Shown here piece by piece: positions 7,734 through 15,536 of a stretch of DNA of 64,000 bases. The DNA comes from Nautilia sp. PV-1 (GTDB lineage Bacteria > Campylobacterota > Campylobacteria > Campylobacterales > Nautiliaceae), in contig NZ_CP026530.1 of assembly GCF_004006315.1 (NCBI RefSeq), positions 377,618 to 441,617 of the forward strand, in the 5' to 3' direction. A program made the translations under genes and the position numbers. Within the stretch, counting starts at the first letter, position 1, and every line of letters begins with the position of its first letter. The notes beneath the pieces were generated by a model. The model had not been told where the DNA came from, did no database searches, and saw only the letters and a program-made list of their open reading frames with translations.

Positions 7734-7776
7734 AGGAAGCCTTTGAAGTTTTAAGGAATTATAAAAGATTGAGTAG

Positions 7777-8547
7777 TTATATTGTGTCGTCTTTTAAGAT
7801 ATTAAATTCAACTAAATCTTTATCGAGTTCAAACTGTCTGATAATTCTATATTTTAATAAATCACTTTTTAAAATATTCTCGTTTGCATTAATAATATAA
7901 CTTCCGGTTTTTTCGTTATAAACCACTTCACCTCTTGGAAGTTCATAATATTCAAAACAATCAAACAGATAATTTTCATTTTTTAATTTTTCCCACGATC
8001 CTTTAAAGGAAGAGTTTAATTTATATACATCGTTTATTTTTACGGCTTTTTCAATTTCATCTTTTATTACATAAACTTTATTTTCATAAATCCAAAAATG
8101 CCCCACAAATTTTTGCATATACTCCCATAAAATTCGTTTTCTTCCGTTTATTTCATAAATCTCCGTTTTTTCGTAACTGTTTTCAACTATTCCGTTTTTT
8201 ACTTCCAAAATAAGGACTTTTCTTTTTCTTTGTGGGAAAATATAAGGCTCTTTTGAAATAAAAAGTTTCAAATCTTCATTTACCCAATCTGCAAATAACT
8301 CATTTTGGATAATGTCTTTTGTGATGTCTCTGTTTTCAAGTATCAAATAAATTTTGCATAAATAAAGTTTATTGTTTTTTACCGTCCATACGAAATCCCT
8401 TGCAATCCAAGGTGCCGAACAGGAACCTTTCTTTACTTGATTATATTTTTTCATTATCTCATCATTTACAGGATTGTTAAACATCCTGTAAATTTTGTTT
8501 TGATATTTTATACTCGCCCGAGTCGTTTCGTTATCTGGAAAGCTCAT
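7777..8547 (-). CDS. Unknown protein in the cargo operon
   Basis: I do not recognise this 256-residue protein. It begins SFPDNETTRASIKYQNKIYR and contains several short beta-like segments rich in Trp, Tyr and Lys. It has no signal peptide or membrane helix. Its start overlaps the end of the PD-(D/E)XK gene by 17 bases, with AGGAAAG as ribosome site inside that gene. Tight coupling suggests it works with the nuclease. Confidence 0.6.
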   Translation of the reverse strand: MSFPDNETTRASIKYQNKIYRMFNNPVNDEIMKKYNQVKKGSCSAPWIARDFVWTVKNNKLYLCKIYLILENRDITKDIIQNELFADWVNEDLKLFISKEPYIFPQRKRKVLILEVKNGIVENSYEKTEIYEINGRKRILWEYMQKFVGHFWIYENKVYVIKDEIEKAVKINDVYKLNSSFKGSWEKLKNENYLFDCFEYYELPRGEVVYNEKTGSYIINANENILKSDLLKYRIIRQFELDKDLVEFNILKDDTI

Positions 8548-9742
8548 TTTGCTTTCCTAACAATTTATCTTTTAATGTATTTAATTCATTAGCTAATTTT
8601 CTAATTTTACTATTAAATTCTCTATCATTAAAAAGTTCAAAAGACAAACTATTGTTTGGATAAAATCTTAATTCTATATCACTAAACATCCAATAACTTT
8701 CAGTATCTTTATCAAATTTAAAATTATTCAATTTTTCATTAAACCCTTTATACCATAGACAACAATTTTTATAATTATTGCCATATTCAACCCCTATATA
8801 TATACATTTTTTATTTATTATTTTTTTCAAACATATTCCTCTTACTTTTGCTTTTTTTAACTCCTCCAAAGATTTTTCATATGGAATTCTATTTTCATTT
8901 TCGTCATACCAAATATTATAAATATCTTTATCTCCATTTTCCCAACCATCTTCTTTTTTAAAATAATTATCCACTAAAAAATTAAATAAATTCATCCAAA
9001 GTTCATGCTCTTTTTCATACCAAACATCAGGATAGTTTCTGACAATTTCATCTGCAGCTTTTACACTTTCAACATCTTTTCCGATTATTTCTTTCACTTC
9101 TACCTCCTTTTGGGTATTTTTATTTGTCAGTTTTTCAAGCAACAATTTATATTGATAAAGTCCTTCCCTGATAATTGGAACATCACTCACTTCTTTTATA
9201 CACTCGTTCAGCCAATTATAAATTTCGTTTTCAAAAGACAGTAAAAACACTTCTTCATCAATTTTTAAATCCTGTAAGCTTTTATCATCCGGCAAGTGTC
9301 TATCCAATGTAAGATAATATAATTTAAATTCTTTTTTATTTTTGTTCTTTAGGAACTCAAAATAATCTTTTAATTGTTTATTTCCATCATTCGCATAAAC
9401 TTTTGCTTCAATTCCGATTATAAAATCCTCATCTTCAATTAAAATATCAATTCTTCTGTTGTTATCAATTACAAATTCCGCATAACTTTTAGGATTAATT
9501 AATTTCAAATTTTTTAATCCAATTGTTTCTAAAAATAATCTTAAGAATTTATCTTTTTGATTGTGACTCCCATCTGGTGAAAGCAACTCTGCAATTAACT
9601 GAGTGTGAAAAGTTTCAAGATGCCCTATATTCCCTGCTTCAAAAACATTAAAGTTTCTACCTGTGATTTTATCTATTTCATCATATTTTTTGTTAATTGT
9701 TTCTACTTGTTTTAATAAAGATTCAATTTTTATTTTTTCCAT
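8531..9742 (-). CDS. PD-(D/E)XK nuclease superfamily protein (PDDEXK_4-like)
   Basis: The N-terminal half carries a restriction-like nuclease core: helix GHLETFHTQLIAELLSPDG (E43, with E52), then RRIDILIED with D99, then GIEAKVYANDGNKQL with E112, K114 and Q123. This D-x12-E-A-K spacing is typical of PDDEXK_4 proteins, many of which lie in defence loci. The C-terminal half (about 230-403) is of unknown fold and could recognise DNA or a partner. At 403 residues it fits the family. It lies 29 bases after the PP2C gene and overlaps the next gene by 17. Confidence 0.82.
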   Translation of the reverse strand: MEKIKIESLLKQVETINKKYDEIDKITGRNFNVFEAGNIGHLETFHTQLIAELLSPDGSHNQKDKFLRLFLETIGLKNLKLINPKSYAEFVIDNNRRIDILIEDEDFIIGIEAKVYANDGNKQLKDYFEFLKNKNKKEFKLYYLTLDRHLPDDKSLQDLKIDEEVFLLSFENEIYNWLNECIKEVSDVPIIREGLYQYKLLLEKLTNKNTQKEVEVKEIIGKDVESVKAADEIVRNYPDVWYEKEHELWMNLFNFLVDNYFKKEDGWENGDKDIYNIWYDENENRIPYEKSLEELKKAKVRGICLKKIINKKCIYIGVEYGNNYKNCCLWYKGFNEKLNNFKFDKDTESYWMFSDIELRFYPNNSLSFELFNDREFNSKIRKLANELNTLKDKLLGKQNELSR

Positions 9743-9771
9743 AATATCCCCTTTGTGTTATTATATACTTT

Positions 9772-10470
9772 TTACACCTCAATCCCAATAAAGGAAAAAT
9801 TATCTATCTTTTCACTCAAACAGCTTTTAAAAATGATTTCGTATCTGTTTTTTTTACTAAAAATATCAGATAAATTCACGCTTTCATATACCCCGTCCGT
9901 GCATACAAAAAACACATCGTTTTTTTGAACTTTTATTGTTTTTGTTTCAAGTAAAAAATCACTTTTTTCCACAATATCGCAGACAAAATACCCTTCAAGC
10001 ATATTGTAAATGGATGAAAGGTTTTCTCTTCCTTCAAAAAAACAGTTTTTAACATTGTGGTCTTTGGTTAGTAAGATTAATTTATTATCTCTAAACAAAT
10101 AAACCCTGCTGTCGCCTAAATGAAATATTTTCGCATAATCTTCAAAAAAATACACACCGGCTAACGTTGAAGCCGCTCCGGTTAGTTCCCGGTTATGCAG
10201 TCTTAAAATTTCAAGTTCTTCCTGAATTGAGTAAAATCTGAAATTGTTTATATTTTTATTTTTCAATAACTCTAAAACTTTACATGAAATTATTCCGCTG
10301 TCTTTATGAATGCTCAAACCGTCGGCAACAGCAAACAAGTTTTTATCTGTATTTTCACTTTTCACTTCATTAAACGAAATATTGCAAAATGTTTTATCTC
10401 CGATTAAAACTGAATCCTGATTTGAAGAAAATTTTTCGTTTCCTATATTGGTCGTATAAAATACTTTCAT
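9772..10470 (-). CDS. PP2C-family protein serine/threonine phosphatase
   Basis: The 232-residue protein has all PP2C metal motifs in order: NQDS (D19), VADG (D50), HLGDSRVY (D120), TKDH, CTDGVYE (D192) and a closing DN at 223-224. It should remove phosphate from Ser/Thr residues with Mn/Mg. No Ser/Thr kinase is encoded in the element, which is unusual, because such phosphatases often come with one. The start at 10470 shares its A with the upstream stop (TAATG); an ATG 18 bases earlier is less likely. Confidence 0.88.
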   Translation of the reverse strand: MKVFYTTNIGNEKFSSNQDSVLIGDKTFCNISFNEVKSENTDKNLFAVADGLSIHKDSGIISCKVLELLKNKNINNFRFYSIQEELEILRLHNRELTGAASTLAGVYFFEDYAKIFHLGDSRVYLFRDNKLILLTKDHNVKNCFFEGRENLSSIYNMLEGYFVCDIVEKSDFLLETKTIKVQKNDVFFVCTDGVYESVNLSDIFSKKNRYEIIFKSCLSEKIDNFSFIGIEV

Positions 10471-10805
10471 TATTTCATTCCACCCCATAAATAGCCGTAA
10501 AATTTATCGCTTTTAAGTTTTCTTACTTTTGTTTTGTCAATATTTAGTAACTTAAACATTTTATTCAAAATATTAAAATAATCATTATTTATATTACCAA
10601 GATAAAACATTTTATCTTTCATTCCCATTGCTGCCCATACGCCGGGAAAAGGATAAATATACGAAATTTCTTTGTTAAAAGGTTTCAATATTTGAATTTT
10701 AAATAACTCTTTGTGAAAAAAATGAGTTGCCTTTCCTTCATTGTAAAACAGTAATAGTTCATAATTTTCCTTTTCATAAACAAATATTATTCTTGCTCTT
10801 TTCAT
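10470..10805 (-). CDS. Unknown small protein preceding the PP2C phosphatase
   Basis: I do not recognise this 111-residue protein. It has a beta-rich first half (ARIIFVYEKENYELLLFYNE) and a loop ISYIYPFPGVWAAMGMKDK. It has no membrane segment. Its stop overlaps the PP2C start by one base, so the two are translationally coupled. It could be a substrate or regulator of the phosphatase; that is inference from position only. Confidence 0.6.
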   Translation of the reverse strand: MKRARIIFVYEKENYELLLFYNEGKATHFFHKELFKIQILKPFNKEISYIYPFPGVWAAMGMKDKMFYLGNINNDYFNILNKMFKLLNIDKTKVRKLKSDKFYGYLWGGMK

Positions 10806-10813
10806 GGAAACTC

Positions 10814-11269
10814 TTAAATATATCCTTCATCTAAAAACACTTCACTCACATTCAAAATTGCATCAAAAACAAACATCCTTATATCATAAGAGAATATTTC
10901 ATTTTTCTTTATTTCAATCATGTCAGAATATTTGGTTAAATTTTTATCTTTTGTAAAGTTAGCCATTTTTCTTAAAACCGATTTGTCTTTATCAACAAAC
11001 ACTTTTAGCGCTTTTAAACTTTGATTTTTCAATTCTACTACTATTCCGATAAAACCATTGTTTTTTACTTTTGTATTTTTCATATACAACCAAAGGATTT
11101 CGTTTTCAATGAAAGCAGTGTTGTATAATTCAACATAATTGATAAATCTTTTTATGATTTTAAAAATCATAGTTTGAGTTTTATTTTCTATTGATTTATT
11201 AATATTGACGGTTATTTTCCAGTTTTTATATTTTTTTGTAATTACCATATTTGAAGATAAAGTTTTCAT
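10814..11269 (-). CDS. Unknown protein, first gene of the cargo operon
   Basis: I do not recognise this 151-residue, lysine-rich soluble protein. It has beta segments (ITVNINKSIENKTQTMIFKI) and a helical C-terminus (FVFDAILNVSEVFLDEGYI). It is the promoter-proximal gene of the nine-gene operon, with AAAAGGA upstream, and is divergent from the WYL regulator. The gap to the next gene is 8 bases. Confidence 0.6.
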   Translation of the reverse strand: MKTLSSNMVITKKYKNWKITVNINKSIENKTQTMIFKIIKRFINYVELYNTAFIENEILWLYMKNTKVKNNGFIGIVVELKNQSLKALKVFVDKDKSVLRKMANFTKDKNLTKYSDMIEIKKNEIFSYDIRMFVFDAILNVSEVFLDEGYI

Positions 11270-11310
11270 TTACTTTCCTTTTTAGAAATTATATAATTCA
11301 CCATATTCAT

Positions 11311-11332
11311 ATTGTGTCGTTTTTGATACAAT
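11311..11332 (-). promoter_or_regulatory. Inverted-repeat operator between cargo operon and WYL gene
   Basis: ATTGTGTC and GATACAAT form 8-base arms, with one mismatch, around a 6-base spacer. On the minus strand the site overlaps the -35 region of a promoter whose -10 TATAAT lies 17 bases further on, in the 80-base divergent gap. A dimeric regulator bound here could control both directions. ATTGTGTCGT recurs at 7781-7790. Confidence 0.6.
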
Positions 11333-11349
11333 TATCAAAAAGGCTTTAA

Positions 11350-12234
11350 ATGAAAGCGAAAGAATACACAAAGACCCTCTCAATATTGCTTGATTTGATA
11401 AACAGGTTTTATGCGGGTGAAAATCTCAGCACGACAGATATTGAGAACATATACGGAATTTCAAAACGCTCCGCCCAAAGATACATAAATTATCTCAAAG
11501 ACGCAGGGTTTAACATAAAAAGCAAAAGCAGAAAATATTATCTTGAAAATATTATTGACGAAGAAAAAGAGATGATATTTGAAGCAATAGAATCTATTGC
11601 CAAAAATGCAGGTATTGAAAAAGAACTTTTGCCTCTTCTTAAACAGCTTAAACTGATAAGCGAAGAAAACGTTTTTTATTCAAAGCTTGATATCGAAAAA
11701 ATAGAACCTTTTACTTTTAGAAAAATTGAAGAAGCCATAAAAAATAAAAAAATTCTTAAAATCAAATACTTAATGGATGGGGAAATTTACGATTTTGAAA
11801 TAAAACCCCTTAAAATTTCAAATTTTGATGGCTATTGGTATGTAAATGCACTGAATCACAAAGATGAATACAGAACTTATCATATCAAAAGTATCAAACA
11901 CCTTGAAATTACGGATGAATCTTTTGAAGTTGAAAAAGATATTTTAAAAAATCTCGATAAAGCCGTAAACATTTGGTTCGACCCGACTGCCGAGCCTTTT
12001 ACGGTGGAGCTATTCGCCGATGAATACGCTACGAAATATCTTAAAAGAATCCCAATTTCCAAAACTCAGAAAATTATTAAAAACAGTGATGAAACTTCAA
12101 CGATTTACCTGGAAATAACTCATGAAAACGAAATTATCCGTAAACTCCTCATGTGGATTCCAAATCTGAGGGTTATAAGTCCTAAATGGTTGAAAGAAGA
12201 GGTTGATGATTATATTAAAACTTATCTTGCTTAA
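11350..12234 (+). CDS. HTH-WYL transcriptional regulator
   Basis: The N-terminal winged HTH (LSTTDIENIYGISKRSAQRY, residues about 25-50) is followed by a WYL domain (EIYDFEIKPLKISNFDGYWY near 135-160) and a C-terminal extension with the WCX-like segment ITHENEIIRKLLMWIPNLRV. WYL proteins sense nucleic-acid or nucleotide ligands and often control phage-defence operons. It is divergent from the cargo operon across an inverted repeat, so autoregulation and control of the operon are likely. Its 3' end overlaps the convergent relaxase gene by 20 bases. Confidence 0.88.
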   Translation: MKAKEYTKTLSILLDLINRFYAGENLSTTDIENIYGISKRSAQRYINYLKDAGFNIKSKSRKYYLENIIDEEKEMIFEAIESIAKNAGIEKELLPLLKQLKLISEENVFYSKLDIEKIEPFTFRKIEEAIKNKKILKIKYLMDGEIYDFEIKPLKISNFDGYWYVNALNHKDEYRTYHIKSIKHLEITDESFEVEKDILKNLDKAVNIWFDPTAEPFTVELFADEYATKYLKRIPISKTQKIIKNSDETSTIYLEITHENEIIRKLLMWIPNLRVISPKWLKEEVDDYIKTYLA

Positions 12235-13528
12235 TATTGAATTGATTTGTTTTCTTTATTTTTGTATTAGATTTGTTTTTATTAGAAGGTTGATTACCAA
12301 TGCTTTCAGGTTCATTTTCAATTTCCTCATAACCCCTTTCAATTTTAAGTTTAGCATTTTCATCTTCTAACTCTTTGATTTGTTCTTTTAAGGATTTATT
12401 TTTCTCTTTTTCTTCTTTTAGTTCTTTTTGAAGCTGTTTGACTCTGAAAACGGCTTCGATGAATTCTTTTCCGTAGTCTTTTGTAGGGGAAGTAGTAGAT
12501 TTGATTATCGTTTTAGCCGTATCTGTTTTAACAACTTTTTCTTTATTGAGAATACCCGTTTCTGTTGAGTGTTTCTCGATAAGTTTAAGCTGTCTTTTTT
12601 GGATTTTCTCTTTGATTGAATTTTCAAACTCGTTTAGCATATGGTTTATGTCTTTAAGGCTTGAAACTTTTAAAAGTTTTTTGATTTGGGATAAGGTCTG
12701 GTAATCTTCTTTGGTGAAAATTTTGTATTGTTTGTTTTCTTCTTGAAGTTTGTTATAGTCTTTCATCTGGTTTCTTAATTTTTGAATTCTTTTTTCAAGT
12801 CCTTTTTTGGTAAGTTCAAGTTTTCTGATTTCTGCGTCTTTAAGCAATAAATCTTTTTTAAGTTTTTTGTTTTCCTCTTCAGTTTGTTTTCTTAAATTTT
12901 TTTCTTTTTCAAGCTCTTTTTTTAATTTTAAAACTTCATCGTTTTTAATTTTCATGGCTCTTTTGTATTCGTAGGTATTAAGTCTTTTTGGTCTTTTTTT
13001 CTTTTCTTGCGTATAGTTTATACCTCTTGGCATGTTTAAGAGTTTTGCGATTTCATCCTGAAGGGTTATTAAATCTTTTCTGTCCATTTTTCTTCTGACA
13101 CTCACTCCCTCGTTGTCTATTCCCATAAAGAGTATATGAGCGTGATAATTGATTATGGGATTTTCGTTTTCGTCTATGTGTCCTTCGTCTTTGTGGATTG
13201 AGTATTGGATTACTTTGGTGTTGTATCTTTTTTCTATAAATCTTACAACTTTTTCCAAATCCTCTTTTGTGTGTTTTTCGTTAAGGTTGATTATGGCACT
13301 GAAAAGAGTTATCGTTTTTTTATGAAGTTTTTTACCCGTTCTTCTTTGGTAAAGCTCCGTTCTTTTTTTAAGTTCATTGAAATATAATTCCATGGCTTCG
13401 TTTGCTTTTATATTGCAGTAATTATCATCTTTACTGAATATTGAATTGTTTGTATCCTTTTCCCTGCTGTTGTGATAGAATTCACCGATATTCGCTTTTT
13501 CAATATGGATTGAGGATTTTCTAATCAT
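12215..13528 (-). CDS. MobV-type relaxase (Mob/Pre family)
   Basis: The 437-residue protein nicks oriT to start conjugative mobilization. The N-terminus has motif I-like ANIGEFYHNSREKD. The metal-binding motif reads HKDEGHIDENENPIINYHAH (about 115-134), the HxDE...P..HxH pattern of MobV relaxases. Residues about 185-275 and 360-395 are long coiled coils rich in Lys and Glu. AAAGGAG precedes the ATG. The candidate oriT lies directly upstream and a small coiled-coil gene beyond it, so the three form a mobilization module. Confidence 0.85.
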   Translation of the reverse strand: MIRKSSIHIEKANIGEFYHNSREKDTNNSIFSKDDNYCNIKANEAMELYFNELKKRTELYQRRTGKKLHKKTITLFSAIINLNEKHTKEDLEKVVRFIEKRYNTKVIQYSIHKDEGHIDENENPIINYHAHILFMGIDNEGVSVRRKMDRKDLITLQDEIAKLLNMPRGINYTQEKKKRPKRLNTYEYKRAMKIKNDEVLKLKKELEKEKNLRKQTEEENKKLKKDLLLKDAEIRKLELTKKGLEKRIQKLRNQMKDYNKLQEENKQYKIFTKEDYQTLSQIKKLLKVSSLKDINHMLNEFENSIKEKIQKRQLKLIEKHSTETGILNKEKVVKTDTAKTIIKSTTSPTKDYGKEFIEAVFRVKQLQKELKEEKEKNKSLKEQIKELEDENAKLKIERGYEEIENEPESIGNQPSNKNKSNTKIKKTNQFNIKQDKF

Positions 13529-13543
13529 TACGTAACTCCTTTA

Positions 13544-13595
13544 CGCACTTGCGATTGTGAGCTTGCCGAACAATTGCGTAGTGCGTACGCACTAC
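13544..13595 (-). other. Candidate oriT with nested inverted repeats
   Basis: The 187-base gap upstream of the relaxase holds a perfect 18-bp palindrome, GTAGTGCGTACGCACTAC (13578-13595). Overlapping it is a second inverted repeat: CGCACTTGCGATTGT (13544-13558) against ACAATTGCGTAGTGCG (13570-13585), with few mismatches. Position beside a MobV gene and alternative hairpins fit an origin of transfer. The nick site cannot be placed. Confidence 0.6.
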
Positions 13596-13715
13596 ACGTT
13601 TTCGTAAACTCAAACGCTTGTGCTTTTTAATCTATTTATATGAGTTTGAATTTTTTTAATGGGTTACAAGAAAAAAGAAGAAGAAATTAGGAAAGATAAA
13701 ATTGTGAGTCAGTTA

Positions 13716-13904
13716 TTAGTTTATTGTAGAAGATGTTTGAGGTTGTTGAATGTTATTGTTTGGAAGTGAGAGAAGTCTGTTTAATTCAGATTGAGTGATA
13801 TTAATCTGTTCTTTTATCTTTTTTATTTTAGATTCAAGCAGGGCTTCTTCTTTTTGCAGTTTTTCTAATTTGTTGATTAGCTGTTTTATTTTTCTGTAAT
13901 CCAT
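13716..13904 (-). CDS. Small coiled-coil protein upstream of the relaxase
   Basis: The 62-residue protein is almost wholly a coiled coil (residues 3-45, heptads of Leu/Ile with Lys/Glu), followed by a polar tail. It has a good ribosome site (AAAAGGAGT) and the same direction as the relaxase, across the candidate oriT. A mobilization accessory role is an inference from position; there is no recognisable DNA-binding motif. Confidence 0.55.
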   Translation of the reverse strand: MDYRKIKQLINKLEKLQKEEALLESKIKKIKEQINITQSELNRLLSLPNNNIQQPQTSSTIN

Positions 13905-13923
13905 GGGATAACTCCTTTTCTGA

Positions 13924-14041
13924 TTAATTATAATAAAGAAGTGATATTTGAATCGTTTTAGTGAAAAAAATAAAAAAATTTAAGAAATTTTCAAAAATTT
14001 TTTCAATTTCGAGTTTTTTTGAAATTCTTTATTATAATTAA
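13924..14041. promoter_or_regulatory. Divergent control region with 17-bp inverted repeat
   Basis: TTAATTATAATAAAGAA at 13924-13940 is repeated as its exact reverse complement at 14025-14041. Each arm contains a TATAAT pointing outwards, towards the small coiled-coil gene and the excisionase-like gene. Identical mirrored promoters or regulator sites would couple mobilization and excision. Confidence 0.55.
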
Positions 14042-14061
14042 GTAACAAAAAGGATAAGCCT

Positions 14062-14277
14062 ATGAAGCCTTTTTGTTACTCTACCTCTAAAATGGCAAAT
14101 TATCTCGGTGTAAGCAAAGACTTTCTTTTAAAAAACAAAAACAGACTTTTCAAAAAAGGAATCCACTATTACGAACCATACGGAATAAAGAAAACGTTAT
14201 GGAACGTTACCCAGATGGAAAAATGGATAACGGGTAAAGAGGAAAATCCTTTTAAAGAGATTTTAAATGAGCTATAA
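14062..14277 (+). CDS. Excisionase-like HTH protein
   Basis: The 71-residue basic protein has a single MerR/AlpA-like winged HTH (SKMANYLGVSKDFLLKNKNR, residues about 9-28), followed by a beta hairpin with YYEPYGIKKTLWNVTQME. Size, fold and position 39 bases ahead of the integrase gene fit a recombination directionality factor. It could also regulate the integrase promoter. Confidence 0.7.
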   Translation: MKPFCYSTSKMANYLGVSKDFLLKNKNRLFKKGIHYYEPYGIKKTLWNVTQMEKWITGKEENPFKEILNEL

Positions 14278-14285
14278 TTGTATTA

Positions 14286-14302
14286 CGATTGACACTTACC
14301 TC
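14286..14302 (-). repeat. Inverted copy of an element-end repeat before the integrase
   Basis: The reverse complement reads GAGGTAAGTGTCAATCG, matching 4959-4975 with one change. It lies 14 bases before the integrase start, overlapping its leader. Binding here could repress the integrase. Confidence 0.55.
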
Positions 14303-14316
14303 ATAGGAGGTAAGAG

Positions 14317-15426
14317 ATGATAGAAAATCCAAAAGTCAGTTTGTTTAATAGAAAAGGGAAATTATACGTTCAGTATTACATAAACGGCAGATGTGTTCAA
14401 AAATCACTCAAAAGGGAATACACCAAAGAAAATATTAAACTTGCTAAAAAATACGTTATCCCCGAAATCGAGAGGAAAATACTTTTAGGTGAGATTCAGA
14501 ATAAGAAGGTTAAACCAAAAGAGTTTGAATATTACGCCACTATTTACTTAAGACAAAAAGAAAACTTAAAAAGCTACTATGAATACGAAAACATTGTGGT
14601 AAACCAACTTTTTCCGCTTTTTAAACACAAAAAGGTAAACGAAATCACCAAAGGTGAAATAAAAGAGTGGATAGATAAAAGACTTAACGAGGTAACGTCT
14701 AAAAGGTTAAGGAATATCCTTAATATATTAATCGCCGTTTTAGATATAGCCGTAGAGTATGAGCATATACAAATCAATCACGCTAAAAACATTAAACTGC
14801 CTTCACACGTTAAAGTAAGGGAAATGAAACCTTTTAACGAAGAAGAGGTTAAACTCTTAATAAACAATGCGGAAGGTCAGTTTAAGTGTTATTTGGCAAT
14901 AGCTTTTTACACGGGAATGCGTCCCGGTGAGATTATAGCTCTAACCATAAGCGATATTAATCTTAAAGAGATGTATATAAACGTAAACAAAAGAATAAGA
15001 AAAGGCGAAATCGATACACCCAAAACAAAAAACTCTATAAGAAAAGTTCCTGTATTTCAAAACCTTAAACCTTACCTTGAAGAGCTGATTAAAAAAGCCA
15101 AAGAAAATAAAACTTTTAATCTTTTCACAACCAAAACGGGTAAAAGGTATTATTCATCGGATAAACTTCATCCTCAATGGTATGCTTTACTTGAAAAGTG
15201 TAATATAGAAAAAAGGGTGATGTATAACACAAGACACACGTTTGCCACACTTGCCATTAAAAGAGGTGTTCCGATTTTCAACGTATCACAGATACTCGAA
15301 CACAGAAACACTCAGGAAACGCTTGAGACTTACGCCAAATTTATCAACAACGAACACCTGCAGCTTGACAGAAACTTGGAACTTTTCACTGACAATTCCA
15401 CTGACAGTATGTCGAAAAAGGCGTAA
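14317..15426 (+). CDS. Tyrosine recombinase (integrase)
   Basis: The 369-residue phage-type integrase has an N-terminal arm-binding region, a SAM-like core-binding domain (about 70-165) and a catalytic domain. Catalytic residues are visible as FYTGMRPGEI (Arg), the RKGEIDTPKTKNSIRKVP beta hairpin (Lys), NTRHTFATLA (His/Arg) and LEHRNTQETLETYAKF (His and nucleophile Tyr). TAGGAGG precedes the ATG. The attR core starts 20 bases after the stop, the normal place for an integrase gene that defines its own element. Confidence 0.95.
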   Translation: MIENPKVSLFNRKGKLYVQYYINGRCVQKSLKREYTKENIKLAKKYVIPEIERKILLGEIQNKKVKPKEFEYYATIYLRQKENLKSYYEYENIVVNQLFPLFKHKKVNEITKGEIKEWIDKRLNEVTSKRLRNILNILIAVLDIAVEYEHIQINHAKNIKLPSHVKVREMKPFNEEEVKLLINNAEGQFKCYLAIAFYTGMRPGEIIALTISDINLKEMYINVNKRIRKGEIDTPKTKNSIRKVPVFQNLKPYLEELIKKAKENKTFNLFTTKTGKRYYSSDKLHPQWYALLEKCNIEKRVMYNTRHTFATLAIKRGVPIFNVSQILEHRNTQETLETYAKFINNEHLQLDRNLELFTDNSTDSMSKKA

Positions 15427-15435
15427 TTTCGGTAT
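15388..15435 (+). repeat. Right-end arm repeats of the element
   Basis: The 15388-15408 and 15422-15435 units repeat those at 4992-5012 and 4930-4943 in the same orientation. The first lies within the last codons of the integrase gene. After circularization the two sets would flank the core. Confidence 0.65.
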
Positions 15436-15445
15436 TGTCAACATG

Positions 15446-15464
15446 TCCCGCCCTCTCCGCCATT
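15446..15464 (+). other. attR core of the element
   Basis: This is an exact 19-bp copy of the tRNA-Ser 3' end. Chromosomal sequence resumes after it. Confidence 0.88.
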
Positions 15465-15479
15465 TAAATTCTTTATATT

Positions 15480-15492
15480 GGTGTCTGTCACT
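15480..15492 (+). repeat. REP-like palindrome copy (GGTGTCTGTCACT)
   Basis: This copy sits just outside the right end of the mobile element. The first base differs from the family form AGTGTCTGTCACT. Confidence 0.6.
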
Positions 15493-15536
15493 TTATTTTA
15501 TCAAAAACAAAAAAAGAGAAAATTAATAAATATAGA

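Noticed and set aside
5020-15426. The 10.5-kb insertion as a prophage
   Set aside because: No capsid, tail, terminase, portal or lysis gene is present, while a relaxase and oriT-like site are.
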